Shown here: one piece after another, positions 9,387-19,590 of the stretch | Layout of the letters: each line of letters begins with the position of its first letter | Numbering within the stretch: the stretch's first letter is position 1 | Assembly (NCBI GenBank): GCA_913776255.1 | Contig: CAJYLV010000055.1 | Coordinates: 43,371-107,370, forward strand | Direction: 5' to 3' | Source: an uncultured Sphingomonas sp. | GTDB lineage: Bacteria > Pseudomonadota > Alphaproteobacteria > Sphingomonadales > Sphingomonadaceae | Length of the DNA: 64,000 bases | Position numbers and translations under genes: made by a program | Notes under the pieces: model-generated | What the model was told of the DNA's origin: nothing | Databases searched by the model: none | What the model saw: only the letters and a program-made list of their open reading frames with translations

Positions 9387-12311
9387 TCAGATCCGGAAGT
9401 GGACGCCGAGCGTGAAGCGCCGCCCGTAATCGAAAACCTGCAACAGCTGGTTGTCGAACCGTCCGTGCGAACTCAGCACCGCATTGTTGAGGTTGAGCGC
9501 CTCGAAGAAGATGTCGAGATTCTTGTTGATTTGATAGCTGGTGCTCAGATCGACCTGCACCTGCGAGTCGACGAAGGTCGGCTCGGTGCCGAACGCCGAA
9601 TTGTTCTGCACCTGCCCGAACTGCAGCAGATATTTGTCGCGCCAATTGACCGCGCCGCGGATCTGGAAGCCGTTCTTGTCGTAGAAGCCGACGAAATTGG
9701 CGGAATTGGCAAGGCCGGTGACCGCGAAGCCGCTCTGCGAGATGTTGAACCGGTCATAGGGCTTGTTGGTCTCCACGAACGTGCCGTTCGCCTGGAAGCC
9801 GAACCCGGTGTCGCCGAAGACGTGCTGCAACGCCACCTCGACACCCTTCACCGTCGCGTCCGGGCCGTTGAGATAGCTCGACACGGTGAAGATCGCGGGC
9901 TGGCCGGTGGTCGGATCGATGACGTTGTTGATCGTCTGACGCTGCGAGCCCGCGACGATGAAGTTCGTCACCTGCTTGGCGAACAGGTCGACCGAGAAGT
10001 ACGAATTGGCGTGATAATACCATTCGGCGGCCAGATCGAAATTGTCCGAGAGATACGGTTGCAGGTTCGGGTTGCCGCCCGTCGCGACCAGCGCGTTGAC
10101 GCGCCCGCCGACCCCGGTGAGCACCGGGGTGAGCCGGTTGAGCGGCGGCCGCGTCAGCGTGCGCGACGCGTCGAAGCGCAGCTTGAGCTGGTCGGTGACG
10201 TCTAGGCTGAGGTCGAGGCTCGGCAGGAAGTAGGAATAGTTCGACTTGGTCGACACCGGCGTCGTGCCCGAGAAGGCGAACACGAACGCGGTCGGGTCGC
10301 TGGCCGGCACGCTCAGGCTGGTCGGCACCGTCCCCAGCCCCGCCGAGGTGATGTGCGTCACCTCCTCGCGCGCGCCGAACGCGATGTGGAACGGCATGTC
10401 CGCGATCTGCGTCGTCTGGCTGATCGTGATGAACGCGGCCCAGGTCTTCTCGAGGATGTTCTGCACGCTGCCCGGATCGGTCACGGGCGTCTGGAACCCG
10501 CGATAATTCAGCAAGCCGTTCCCGGTGTCGGTTGCGGCCGGATAATTGAAGCCTGGGATGTTCTTCTCATAGGGATTGCCGAAGCTCTGTTGCAGATTCT
10601 CCTGCGCGGTTGCGCTGAAGATCGGCAGTGCCGCCGGCAGCGATCCCGAGAAGCCGGGAATGAAATCGCGGGTGCTGAACGTGCCGGTGATGAACCCCGA
10701 CGGGATCAGCACGCCGCTGCTGCGGCCCGAGGGCGGCCCGTAGCCGGCGTAGGACTGCCAGAAGTTGTTGTAGAAGGTGTTCTCGTTGTGCAGCTCGAAC
10801 CGGTCGTGGATATACTGGCCGCCGAAGCGGATCTTGAGCTGGTCCTGCTCCCACGATCCGGTCAGCCGGATCTGCTTGACGTCGTCGCGGTTGCGCTGGG
10901 TCGAGTCGGTCAGGACGTGGGTGCCGATGATCGTCGGGTCGATCAGCCGCGCCGCATCGCCGTTCGGTCCATAGCCGACGAGCGTCGGGAAGCTGTCGCT
11001 GCTCTTGCCGGTGACCTGCACCCCGGTGTTGGCGCCCAGCACGCCGCCATAGCCGATGTCGCCGCCGCGGTTGGCGACGAAATCGCCGGGATTCAGGTAG
11101 CTGCGGCCCCAAGCGGCATCGAGGTCGAAGTGCAGCCGCTCGCTGGCGTTCCACTTCAGGTTCGCGCCGAGCTGATTGGTCTGCAGCACCTGCCGGTTGT
11201 CGTTGGCGATGAAGTCCATCGGCGACCCGGCCTGGGTGAAGTCGATCACCGTGCCGTTGTCGTCCTGCTTGATGTTCTGGAGCGCGCCCGAGTTGAACCA
11301 CACGCCCATGCCGGCGACGGTGGTGTGGATGTCCTGCCGCGAGAAATTGTCGTCGATCGTCAGCAGCAGGTCGTCGCTGGGCTGCCATTGCACCGCGATG
11401 CGCCCGTCGATCCGCTCGTCCTTGGTATAGTCGCGCGCGATCGTGTAATCCTGCGGATACCAGCCGACCTTGGTCTGCGTCGCCGACGTATTCTCACCAT
11501 CGGCGCAGGCCGCCGTCAGCTGGCATGGCGCGAAGCGCGTCCCCTGCCAGCCGTTGGTGTCGACGCGGTTCGTCCGTGTGTCGTGGCGCGTGTATATGCC
11601 GTCGATCAGGATCCCGAACGTGTCGTCGGCAAAGGTGTCGCTGAGCAGCAGCCCGCCCGACGGGACGACCTTGCCCGCGCCGTCCTGGATCGACGCCGAG
11701 GCCGAGCTGGCGAGGCGGAAGCCGGGATGATCCATCGGCTTGGGAAATTTGATGTCGATCGTCGCGCCGATCGCGGACGCGTTGAGCGCCATGTCGGGCG
11801 TCTTGAGCACGTCGAGCTGGCCGACGAAGTCGGAGCCGACCGTCGAGAAGTCGATCGCGCGTCCGCCGGTCGCGGTCGAGATGCGGCGGCCATCGTACAA
11901 GGTGGCGACGAAATCGCCGCCGAAGCCGCGCACGGTCACGCCGGTCGGCTCGCCGCGCGCGCCGCTGCGCTGGATCGACACACCGGGCAGACGCTGGAGC
12001 GAGGCGGCGACGTTGGAATCGGGGAACTTGCCGATATCCTCCGCCGAGATCGCGTCGATCACGCCGGTGGCGCTGCGCTTCAGGTCGAGATTGCGCTGCA
12101 ACGATCCGCGCAGCCCGGTGACGATCACTTCCTCGCCCAGCGTCCCCTGCCCGGTCGCGGGTAGCGCCACCGACGTCGAGTCGGTGGTGTCGGCTGGGGT
12201 CGGGGTGGTCTGCGCGATAGCGGGCGTCGCCAACGCGAGAACGATCAGGCTGCACGCACCTTTCAACGCAGCCCGCGACGAAACACGAGCGACGACGCAC
12301 TTTCCGGACAT
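9387..12311 (-). CDS. TonB-dependent receptor
   Basis: Start ATG 12311 (MSGKCVVARVSSRAALKGACSLIVLALATPAIAQ); EEVIVTGLRGSLQRNLDLKRSATGVIDAISAEDIGKFPDSNVAASLQRLPGVSI; ends GVHFRI. Confidence 0.93.
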   Translation of the reverse strand: MSGKCVVARVSSRAALKGACSLIVLALATPAIAQTTPTPADTTDSTSVALPATGQGTLGEEVIVTGLRGSLQRNLDLKRSATGVIDAISAEDIGKFPDSNVAASLQRLPGVSIQRSGARGEPTGVTVRGFGGDFVATLYDGRRISTATGGRAIDFSTVGSDFVGQLDVLKTPDMALNASAIGATIDIKFPKPMDHPGFRLASSASASIQDGAGKVVPSGGLLLSDTFADDTFGILIDGIYTRHDTRTNRVDTNGWQGTRFAPCQLTAACADGENTSATQTKVGWYPQDYTIARDYTKDERIDGRIAVQWQPSDDLLLTIDDNFSRQDIHTTVAGMGVWFNSGALQNIKQDDNGTVIDFTQAGSPMDFIANDNRQVLQTNQLGANLKWNASERLHFDLDAAWGRSYLNPGDFVANRGGDIGYGGVLGANTGVQVTGKSSDSFPTLVGYGPNGDAARLIDPTIIGTHVLTDSTQRNRDDVKQIRLTGSWEQDQLKIRFGGQYIHDRFELHNENTFYNNFWQSYAGYGPPSGRSSGVLIPSGFITGTFSTRDFIPGFSGSLPAALPIFSATAQENLQQSFGNPYEKNIPGFNYPAATDTGNGLLNYRGFQTPVTDPGSVQNILEKTWAAFITISQTTQIADMPFHIAFGAREEVTHITSAGLGTVPTSLSVPASDPTAFVFAFSGTTPVSTKSNYSYFLPSLDLSLDVTDQLKLRFDASRTLTRPPLNRLTPVLTGVGGRVNALVATGGNPNLQPYLSDNFDLAAEWYYHANSYFSVDLFAKQVTNFIVAGSQRQTINNVIDPTTGQPAIFTVSSYLNGPDATVKGVEVALQHVFGDTGFGFQANGTFVETNKPYDRFNISQSGFAVTGLANSANFVGFYDKNGFQIRGAVNWRDKYLLQFGQVQNNSAFGTEPTFVDSQVQVDLSTSYQINKNLDIFFEALNLNNAVLSSHGRFDNQLLQVFDYGRRFTLGVHFRI

Positions 12312-12426
12312 GGGAAACCCCTCCTCACCGACCGCCGCGGACATCTGCGTGCTTGCTGCGCACGTCGGCCCCGGCACCTCGGGAGGAAATGTTGCACAAC
12401 ATTGCCGCACCCACAATCACAAAATT

Positions 12427-12438
12427 GTAGCGCTATCA
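12427..12438 (-). promoter_or_regulatory. Candidate LacI-family operator (TGATAGCGCTAC)
   Basis: gtagcgctatca, identical 12-mer to 3961-3972 on the opposite strand, about 115 bp upstream of start at 12311. Confidence 0.45.
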
Positions 12439-12752
12439 TTTTTTGTTGAGAGCAGGTCGCCAAGAGATCGTATCAACGTCTACGATCTATCATGCTGACT
12501 TCACGCCGGCTGCGCAGTTGTAAGGATTAGCAGGCACTTCATGGATGAAAGACTTTTCATCAACGAGGATCAATTGGTTCTCGCTTCCATTGCCCTGTGA
12601 CGTCGGATCTCAGCACGTCAGCCTTCCGAATAAACATAGATGGGCGGGGGCCGGGAGATGAGAACGCTCTCGTGCACCCCCAATCGAGGGTGCCGCGCAG
12701 CCGGCGGCGGTCGTCGATGACGCCACCGCCGGCTGCCCCGCCGTCGCATCCT

Positions 12753-13325
12753 TCAGGAAGCGACCCCGCGTACCCGTTCGGCACAGCGGGCCACCCAGTC
12801 GCGTATCACCGGCTCGTCGGGCAGCATGTCCGTAAACCAGAGGAACGGCGAACTGCAGAGCAGATCGGCCGCGGAGAAGCGATCGCCGAGCAGCCATGGC
12901 CCGTGACGCAGCGGTTCGGCGAGCCGCTCGATCATCGTCGCCACATCGCGCAGTCCGGCGGCGACCGCCGGGTGGCTGACGCCTGCCCATTGCAGGATGA
13001 GCAAGGGTTCGATGATCCCCTGATAATAGAACAGCCATGACAGATAGGTGCCGCGCCCCGCCTCGCCCGGCAGCGGGCCGAGCCCCGCGTCGGGATAGCG
13101 GTCGGTGAGGTACAGCATGATCGCCCCGCGCTCGCGCACCGCATCATCGCCGTCGGTGAGATAGGGCACCTTGCCTTCGGGATGCGGATTGGCCGGATCG
13201 CGCGCGCCCGAGCCGTCCTGTCGCACGATCGAGACCTCGCGCAACGTGACGTCGGCATCGAGCAGGCGGATCAGCATCACGACCGTGTCGGATCGTGACT
13301 TCGGCGAATAATAAAGGGTCGGCAC
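12753..13325 (-). CDS. Glutathione S-transferase family protein
   Basis: GTG start at 13325: VPTLYYSPKSRSDTVVMLIRLLDADVTLREVSIVRQDG...NPEGKVPYLTDGDDAVRERGAIMLYLTDRYP. Confidence 0.85.
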   Translation of the reverse strand: MPTLYYSPKSRSDTVVMLIRLLDADVTLREVSIVRQDGSGARDPANPHPEGKVPYLTDGDDAVRERGAIMLYLTDRYPDAGLGPLPGEAGRGTYLSWLFYYQGIIEPLLILQWAGVSHPAVAAGLRDVATMIERLAEPLRHGPWLLGDRFSAADLLCSSPFLWFTDMLPDEPVIRDWVARCAERVRGVAS

Positions 13326-13395
13326 CGGAAAGCTCCTTGCGTTGGATGACCCGACCGCTCTAGCTCGCCGCTCCTGACATTTTCGGGCAGCAGGA

Positions 13396-14121
13396 ATGGC
13401 ACGATCGGATCGACTGATGCGGTTGCTCGCGGCGCTGCGACGGCTGCCCAAACCGGTGACCGCCGCGCGGCTCGCGGCCGAGACGGAGATTTCGCCCCGA
13501 CAGCTCTATCGCGACATCGCGACGCTGCGCGCGGGCGGCGTGCTGATCGATGGCGCGGCGGGCTATGGCTACACGCTGACCGAGGATCCTGCGCTACCGC
13601 CGCAGAGTTTCTCGCGGCTGGAGATCGAGGCGCTGATGCTGGGGGTGGCGAGTCTCGGTGATCTGGGGGATCACGCGTTGACCGAGGCCGGGCGGAGCGC
13701 GCTGGCGCGGATCGTCGCGACGCTGCCCGATCGCCAGGCGCGGCAGGCGGCCAATGCGACGATGCGATCGTGGCGCCCACCCCCCGCGGATCGCGCCGCC
13801 GTCACCATCGACCTCGATCTGCTGCGCCGCGCCTGCTGGGACGAGTTCAGCGTCAGGATCGGCTACCGCGACGCCCGCGAGCGGCGCACCGAACGCGAGA
13901 TCCTGCCGCTGGGCATGTCGTACAGCCCGCGGACCTTGATGCTGGTCGCCTGGTGCCTGCTGCGCGGGGAGCATCGCACGTTCGAGGTGCCGCGGATCGA
14001 AACGCTGGAGCACGGCGGCACCAGCTTCCGCCCGCGTCGCGTGCAGCTGCTGCGCGACTATGTCACGCTACGCACCGCCGAGTGGAAGCGGAAGGAACAG
14101 GCGGCGGCGGTATCGTCCTGA
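13396..14121 (+). CDS. YafY/WYL-domain transcriptional regulator (HTH_11 + WYL)
   Basis: MARSDRLMRLLAALRRLPKPVTAARLAAETEISPRQLYRDIATLRAGGVLIDG; divergent from the GST gene. Confidence 0.9.
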   Translation: MARSDRLMRLLAALRRLPKPVTAARLAAETEISPRQLYRDIATLRAGGVLIDGAAGYGYTLTEDPALPPQSFSRLEIEALMLGVASLGDLGDHALTEAGRSALARIVATLPDRQARQAANATMRSWRPPPADRAAVTIDLDLLRRACWDEFSVRIGYRDARERRTEREILPLGMSYSPRTLMLVAWCLLRGEHRTFEVPRIETLEHGGTSFRPRRVQLLRDYVTLRTAEWKRKEQAAAVSS

Positions 14122-14175
14122 GACCGCCGTCCATCGATGGGCCGAGCGTGCCCACGACGCATTGCCGACCGGCGG

Positions 14176-15714
14176 TCAGCGCGGCGGTTGCAACAGCGGC
14201 GGGAACGGCGCCTGCGCCGGCCCGGCCGGATCGCGCAACGCGTTGCGCACCCCGGCGTCGGCGCTCAGCGGGATCGCCATGCCCTCGGTCTTTTCCAGCA
14301 GCGCAAACAATTTGCCGCTCATCCGCTCGGCCAGTTCCTCATGGCCGGGTCGGGCGATCAGATTGTTCGTCTCGTGCGGGTCCTCGGCGAGGTCGTACAG
14401 CTCGTCGATGTCCCAAATGCCGTGGAAGTGCATGTATTTGTAGCGATCCTCGCGCAGCGCATGGACCGTCGGCGTCTGCGGGAAATTGCGCTCCCAATAA
14501 TATTCGTAGAGCAGCTCGCGCCGCCACGGCGCGTGCGCGTCGCGGACCAGCGGCAGCGCGTTGCTGCCGGCCATGTCTCCGGGCGCGCGCAGCCCGGCGG
14601 CCGCGAGCAGGGTCGGCGCGATGTCGATGTTCGCCACCACCTGCTCGACGACGCTCCCCGCCGGAAACAGCGCCGGGCAGCGCGCGAGCATCGGGATGCG
14701 CATCGATTCCTCATAAGCGGTGCGCTTGTCGATCAGGCCATGCTCGCCGAACATGAAGCCGTTGTCGCCAAGGTACAGGATCAGTGTAGCGTCCAGCTCG
14801 CCGCGCGTCTCGAGCAGGTCCATGATCCGCGCCAGCCCCTCGTCGACCGCCAGCAGCGTCTCCATATAGCGCTTGTAATAGTCGCCGATGTCGAGCGTGC
14901 CATGATAGGGGAAGCCGACCCCATGCCAGCTGTTGCGCTGGTTCTCGACCCACATCGGCCGCCCCGGCGCGCCGGGCGGCATCGACGCCGGATAGCGGAA
15001 GGTCTCCTTGTCATAGCGGCCCTTGTGGCGCTCGGCGGGGATGAACTCGGAATGCACCGCCTTGTGCGCCAGATGCATCATCCACGGCCGCCCCGCCGGG
15101 CGCTTGCCGATCCAGTCGAGCGCGTAATCGGTCAGCTCGTCGGTGATATAGCCCTTCTGCGGCACGCGCCGCCCGTCGACGTTCAGCCCGTCGGCGCTGG
15201 GCAGATAGCTGCCCTGCCCCTTGAAGCTGACCCAATGGTCGAAACCGGGCTGCGGCGCATCGCCTTCGTCACCCATATGCCATTTGCCGATGAACGCGGT
15301 GTCGTAACCGGCGGCCTGCAGATATTCGGGATAGAAGACCAAACCGGGCGGGATCGGATGGTTGTTGTCGACGACCTTGTGCTGATGCGCGTACAATCCG
15401 GTGAAGATCGACGCGCGGCTAGGCGAACACAGCGCCGTGGTGACGAAGGCGTTGCTGAAATGCGTTCCCTCGCGCGCCAGCCGGTCGAGCGTCGGCGTGT
15501 CGCCGAAGTCCTGCGCCTTCATGAACCCCAGCGCGTCGTAGCGATGGTCGTCGGTCAGCACGACGAGGATGTTGCGCGGCTTCACCCCCGGCAGCCTCGG
15601 CAAGCGCCGCGAGCGGCGCGGCGCCGCCGCCGCGCCCGCCGCCATCGAATAGAGCCCGAACGCGCCACCCGTCCCGGCCAGCAGCACGCCGCGGCGCGTC
15701 GTCTCCTCGCTCAT
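14176..15714 (-). CDS. Sulfatase (Cys-type arylsulfatase family, Tat/Sec exported)
   Basis: Start ATG 15714 MSEETTRRGVLLAGTGGAFGLYSMAAGAAAA; RNILVVLTDDHRYDALG; formylglycine motif CSPSRASIFTGLYAHQHKV; LYLGDNGFMFGEHGLIDKRTAYEES. Confidence 0.93.
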   Translation of the reverse strand: MSEETTRRGVLLAGTGGAFGLYSMAAGAAAAPRRSRRLPRLPGVKPRNILVVLTDDHRYDALGFMKAQDFGDTPTLDRLAREGTHFSNAFVTTALCSPSRASIFTGLYAHQHKVVDNNHPIPPGLVFYPEYLQAAGYDTAFIGKWHMGDEGDAPQPGFDHWVSFKGQGSYLPSADGLNVDGRRVPQKGYITDELTDYALDWIGKRPAGRPWMMHLAHKAVHSEFIPAERHKGRYDKETFRYPASMPPGAPGRPMWVENQRNSWHGVGFPYHGTLDIGDYYKRYMETLLAVDEGLARIMDLLETRGELDATLILYLGDNGFMFGEHGLIDKRTAYEESMRIPMLARCPALFPAGSVVEQVVANIDIAPTLLAAAGLRAPGDMAGSNALPLVRDAHAPWRRELLYEYYWERNFPQTPTVHALREDRYKYMHFHGIWDIDELYDLAEDPHETNNLIARPGHEELAERMSGKLFALLEKTEGMAIPLSADAGVRNALRDPAGPAQAPFPPLLQPPR

Positions 15715-15716
15715 CG

Positions 15717-18038
15717 TCAGAAATCCTTGCGCAGCAACAGCCCGGCATAACGCTGGTCGTCGCGCGGCACGAACCGCACCGTGCCTGCGAACGTCCCGTT
15801 GGTCAGGAAGCTGGCATAGGGCGTATCGGTGATGTTCTTGACGTAAGCGCGCAGCTGCCACCCGTCGCCGGGATGGAGCAGCGCGACGCTGGCGTTCCAG
15901 ATCGCATAGGCCGGCTGGACGGTGTTCGGGGTCTGCGCGAGCGAATATTGCACCTTGCTGCTGAACGTCACGTCGCTTTGCAACTCCAGCGACAGCGCAT
16001 CGGACAGCGCGAAGCGATAGGTCGCGTTCTCGAACAACCGCACCTTCGGCGCATAGGGGAGCGGCTGGCCGTTGATGTTGCAGCTGACCGGCGCGCCGAC
16101 CGGGCAGTTGAAGTCGCGCACCGTCGCGTCGGTATAGGCGCCCGACAGATCGAAGGTCAGGCCCCTGGTCGGCCGCAACGTCACGTCCGCCTCCACCCCG
16201 CGCGATCGCACCGATCCGGCGTTGATGAGCCGCGTCACCGGCGCGCCGCCGACCGAATCCGTGAAGTTCGCCTGATAGCCATCGAAGTCGGTGGTATAGA
16301 CCGCCACCGCATAGCTCAGCGCGCGATCGGCGGTGCTGCCCTTGACGCCGCCCTCATAGGAGTTCGACGTCTCGGGGCTCAGCGGCACCTCGTCGAGCAG
16401 CGTCGTCGCGTTGAGCGAGCGCATGTTGAAATAGACGTTGTACGCCGGCCCCTTATAGCCGCGCGAATAGGTGAAGTACGTCTGCGCATGGTCGCCGAGA
16501 TCGAGTTGCAGCCCGAGGCGATAGCTGTCGCCGCGCGCATCAGTGCTCCCCTTGGCATTGTGGTACGCGCGGATACCCGGGCGGTCGAGCGACCCCGCCC
16601 CGCTGTTGGTCGGGTCGTTGCTCGACGTACGCACATGGTAGAAGTCGAGCGAGTCCCACGTCGAGCGATAGCCGGCGATCGCGCGGAAATGTTCGGTGAA
16701 ATTGACGTTCGCCTCGCCGAACAACGCGTAATTGTGGTTGGTGATGCCATAGTTGGCGATGCCGGTTGTCGCGGTGCGCGTCGTCCCCGCCAGCGTCGTC
16801 AACGCACGCTGATAGCGTTCGTCGGTCTGCGCGCGCAGGTAATAGGCGCCGAGCACGTAATCGATCAGCCCGCCGCGCGGCGAGGTCAGCCGCAACTCCT
16901 GCGAGAATTGCCGGCTGTCGACGCTGCCGTCGTCGACGCCCGACGGGAAGGTCGTGGTCAGTTGCGCCAGCCCGTCGTAATCCTGCCGCTGGTGGTTCAG
17001 CCACTGCCGCCACGCGCTGATCGAGGTCAGCTGATAATCGCCCAGCGACAGGTCGGCGGTCAGCGACCCGCCATAATTCTCGTCGCGGACATTGGTGTCG
17101 AGGTCGGTAGCGAGCCGGCGATTGCCCGGCCCGGCGACGATCCCACGCGCCGCCAAGGCGGTGGCGAGCGGCGCGGAATTGGTGATCGCGCCGGTCGGAT
17201 AGGCGATCTGCTGCGTCGACTGATAGACGCCCGCCACCGTTTCGCGCGTGTTGAGATAATCGCCGATCGCGGTCAGCTTCAGCGCGTCGAACGGCGTCAC
17301 CACCAGCTTGCCGCGCGCGCCGTAGCGCCGCGAGCCATTGGCGTCGTGCCCGGTCACGACGTTGCGCAGATTGCCGTCGAAGTCGCTGTAAAGCCCGCCG
17401 ATCAACGCCTGCACCTTGCCCGGTACGATCGCGCCCGACACGCCGGCCTTGATGCGATATTCCTGATCAGTGGTCGCGCCCGCCTCACCGAATGCGTGGA
17501 ACTCGTCGGTCGGGTTGCGGGTGACGATGTTCACGACGCCCGCCGAGGCGTTCTTGCCGAACAACGTTCCCTGTGGCCCGCGCAGCACCTCGATCCGCTC
17601 GACCTCGCCCAGATCGAGCGTCGACTGGCCCGGGCGCGTCAGCACCACGCCGTCCAGCACCGTCGACACCGAGGGCTCGACCCCCGGCGAGGTGGTGATC
17701 GTACCGATCCCGCGGATGAACACGGTACGGTCCTTGTTCGACGCGCCGCTGCGGAACCCGACCGACGGGATCGACGCCGCGATCCGCTCGAGATTGTTCA
17801 GCTGCCGCTCCGCCAGCGACTTGCCGTCGACCGCGGTGATCGCGATCGGCACCTGCTGGAGCGATTCGTTGCGGAAGCGCGCGGTAACAACGACCTCGCC
17901 CTCGACGGCCGGCGGCGTGGCGGGCGTCGTGGTCGACGCCTCGCCCTGCGGGGCGGGCGCGTCCTGTGCGATGGCGGGGGTGGCGAACAGCGAGAGGGCA
18001 GTGGTAGCAAGCAGCACAGGCAGGCGTCGATCGATCAT
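15717..18038 (-). CDS. TonB-dependent receptor
   Basis: Start ATG 18038 MIDRRLPVLLATTALSLFATPAIAQ; EGEVVVTARFRNESLQQVPIAITAVDGKSLAERQLNNLERIAASIPSVGFRSG; ends LLLRKDF. Confidence 0.93.
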   Translation of the reverse strand: MIDRRLPVLLATTALSLFATPAIAQDAPAPQGEASTTTPATPPAVEGEVVVTARFRNESLQQVPIAITAVDGKSLAERQLNNLERIAASIPSVGFRSGASNKDRTVFIRGIGTITTSPGVEPSVSTVLDGVVLTRPGQSTLDLGEVERIEVLRGPQGTLFGKNASAGVVNIVTRNPTDEFHAFGEAGATTDQEYRIKAGVSGAIVPGKVQALIGGLYSDFDGNLRNVVTGHDANGSRRYGARGKLVVTPFDALKLTAIGDYLNTRETVAGVYQSTQQIAYPTGAITNSAPLATALAARGIVAGPGNRRLATDLDTNVRDENYGGSLTADLSLGDYQLTSISAWRQWLNHQRQDYDGLAQLTTTFPSGVDDGSVDSRQFSQELRLTSPRGGLIDYVLGAYYLRAQTDERYQRALTTLAGTTRTATTGIANYGITNHNYALFGEANVNFTEHFRAIAGYRSTWDSLDFYHVRTSSNDPTNSGAGSLDRPGIRAYHNAKGSTDARGDSYRLGLQLDLGDHAQTYFTYSRGYKGPAYNVYFNMRSLNATTLLDEVPLSPETSNSYEGGVKGSTADRALSYAVAVYTTDFDGYQANFTDSVGGAPVTRLINAGSVRSRGVEADVTLRPTRGLTFDLSGAYTDATVRDFNCPVGAPVSCNINGQPLPYAPKVRLFENATYRFALSDALSLELQSDVTFSSKVQYSLAQTPNTVQPAYAIWNASVALLHPGDGWQLRAYVKNITDTPYASFLTNGTFAGTVRFVPRDDQRYAGLLLRKDF

Positions 18039-18190
18039 CGGGTCCCCTTTCAGATCGCCGCGGACGCTAAAGCCTAGTTCATAGATCGGGTATAAAGAAG
18101 CGTATCGCAAGGACACAGGCCGGCTTTAGGATCGATCATCGGACGCCGCACGCTGCCGCCATCATCGTCGCCCTTCCGATAAACCCATTG

Positions 18191-18269
18191 CCGTCATTGC
18201 GAGCATAGCGAAGCAATCCAGGGCGTCTTGGTCCGTCCCTGGATTGCTTCGCTACGCTCGCAATGACGG
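18191..18269. repeat. Inverted repeat, 33-bp arms (1 mismatch), 13-nt loop; REP/BIME-like intergenic element
   Basis: ccgtcattgcgagcatagcgaagcaatccaggg ... ccctggattgcttcgctacgctcgcaatgacgg. Confidence 0.9.
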
Positions 18270-18291
18270 ATAGGGTCGACGTCGTCCCAAT

Positions 18292-19524
18292 CTACCGATC
18301 CATCTCGATGGGGCTAAGCCGCGGCAGCAACAGCTGGATCCATCCCCAGGCCGCGAGATACGCGACGCTGGCGAACAGCAGCAACGGCAGATACCCGAGC
18401 CCTGCCGCCAGCGTCAGCCCGGCGATCTTGGCGATCGCCACCCCACCCATGTTGCCGCAGAACGATCCGAACGCGGTGACGCGCCCGACGCGGTGCTGCG
18501 GGGTGATATCGGCAATCATCGCGAAGACGTTGGTCGAAAACGCCTGATGCCCGGCGAGCGCCAGCGCCATCAGCAGCACCGCGACCGGATAGCTGTGCGT
18601 CAGCAACGCGAGCGGGATCGGCGTCACCGCCAGCGCCCCGCCGAGCAGCACCCCCTTGCGCACGCGGTTCAGCGAGGCGCCGCGCCCCAGCAGCCGCGTC
18701 GGGATCGCGCCGCCGAGCAGCGAGCCGATCGCCGCCCCGCCATAGGCCAGCGCCAGCGGCACGCCGAGCGCGACCCCCGACAGCCCGAACTGGCGGTGGA
18801 AGAAATCGGGCAGCCAGAACAGCAGCAGCCACCATGTCGCGTCCGACAACAGCTTGGCGCCCGCGACCGCCCAGGTGCGCCGGTCGCGCAGCATCGGTCC
18901 GGAGGCGACCGGCGACGCGGCGTCGACGAGCTTCGGCGCGGCGAAGGCGATTCCGCGCGCCGCGAGGAGCCACGCCAGCGCCCACAACAGCCCGACGACG
19001 CCGACCGCGACGAACGTGCCGCGCCACCCCAGCCACAGCCCGAGCAGCGGGATTGCGAGCGGGGCGAGGATCGCGCCGAGGCTGTTGGCGGCATTGCCCG
19101 CGCCGAACCCGGTCGAACGCCAGCGCGGCGGCAGCACCGCGGCGATCGTCTTGATCACGGTCGGCGTCCCCATCGACTCGGTCGCGCCCAGTGCGACGCG
19201 CACCGCGATGAACTCGGTCATTGCGCGCGCCCAGCCGTGCAGCAGCGCGGCGACGCTCCATGCCGCGACCCCGACCGGATTGGCCCAGCGCACGCCGAGC
19301 CGGTCCGCGATCCAGCCGCTGAACAGGAACCCCACCGCCGCCCCGCCCTGGAACCAGGCCGCGAGCGTCCCGTAATCGTCGTCGCTCCAGCCGAGATCGG
19401 CGGCGATCACCGGCTTGAGCACCGCGATCACCTGCCGGTCGACGAGATTGAGCACGCCCGCAGTGATGACCAAAGCGAACAGCACGCCGCGGTGCCGCCC
19501 GCTCAGTTCCGAGACTTTCCTCAT
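18292..19524 (-). CDS. MFS transporter (ACS/hexuronate-like)
   Basis: MRKVSELSGRHRGVLFALVITAGVLNLVDRQVIAVLKPVIAADLGWSDDDYGTLAAWFQGGAAVGFLFSGWIADRLGVR. Confidence 0.88.
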   Translation of the reverse strand: MRKVSELSGRHRGVLFALVITAGVLNLVDRQVIAVLKPVIAADLGWSDDDYGTLAAWFQGGAAVGFLFSGWIADRLGVRWANPVGVAAWSVAALLHGWARAMTEFIAVRVALGATESMGTPTVIKTIAAVLPPRWRSTGFGAGNAANSLGAILAPLAIPLLGLWLGWRGTFVAVGVVGLLWALAWLLAARGIAFAAPKLVDAASPVASGPMLRDRRTWAVAGAKLLSDATWWLLLFWLPDFFHRQFGLSGVALGVPLALAYGGAAIGSLLGGAIPTRLLGRGASLNRVRKGVLLGGALAVTPIPLALLTHSYPVAVLLMALALAGHQAFSTNVFAMIADITPQHRVGRVTAFGSFCGNMGGVAIAKIAGLTLAAGLGYLPLLLFASVAYLAAWGWIQLLLPRLSPIEMDR

Positions 19525-19590
19525 GCGATCAGCATGGCCGCGCGGGGGCGATGATCGCTAACAACATTCGCTATCGCGCCGCCAAGCGGC

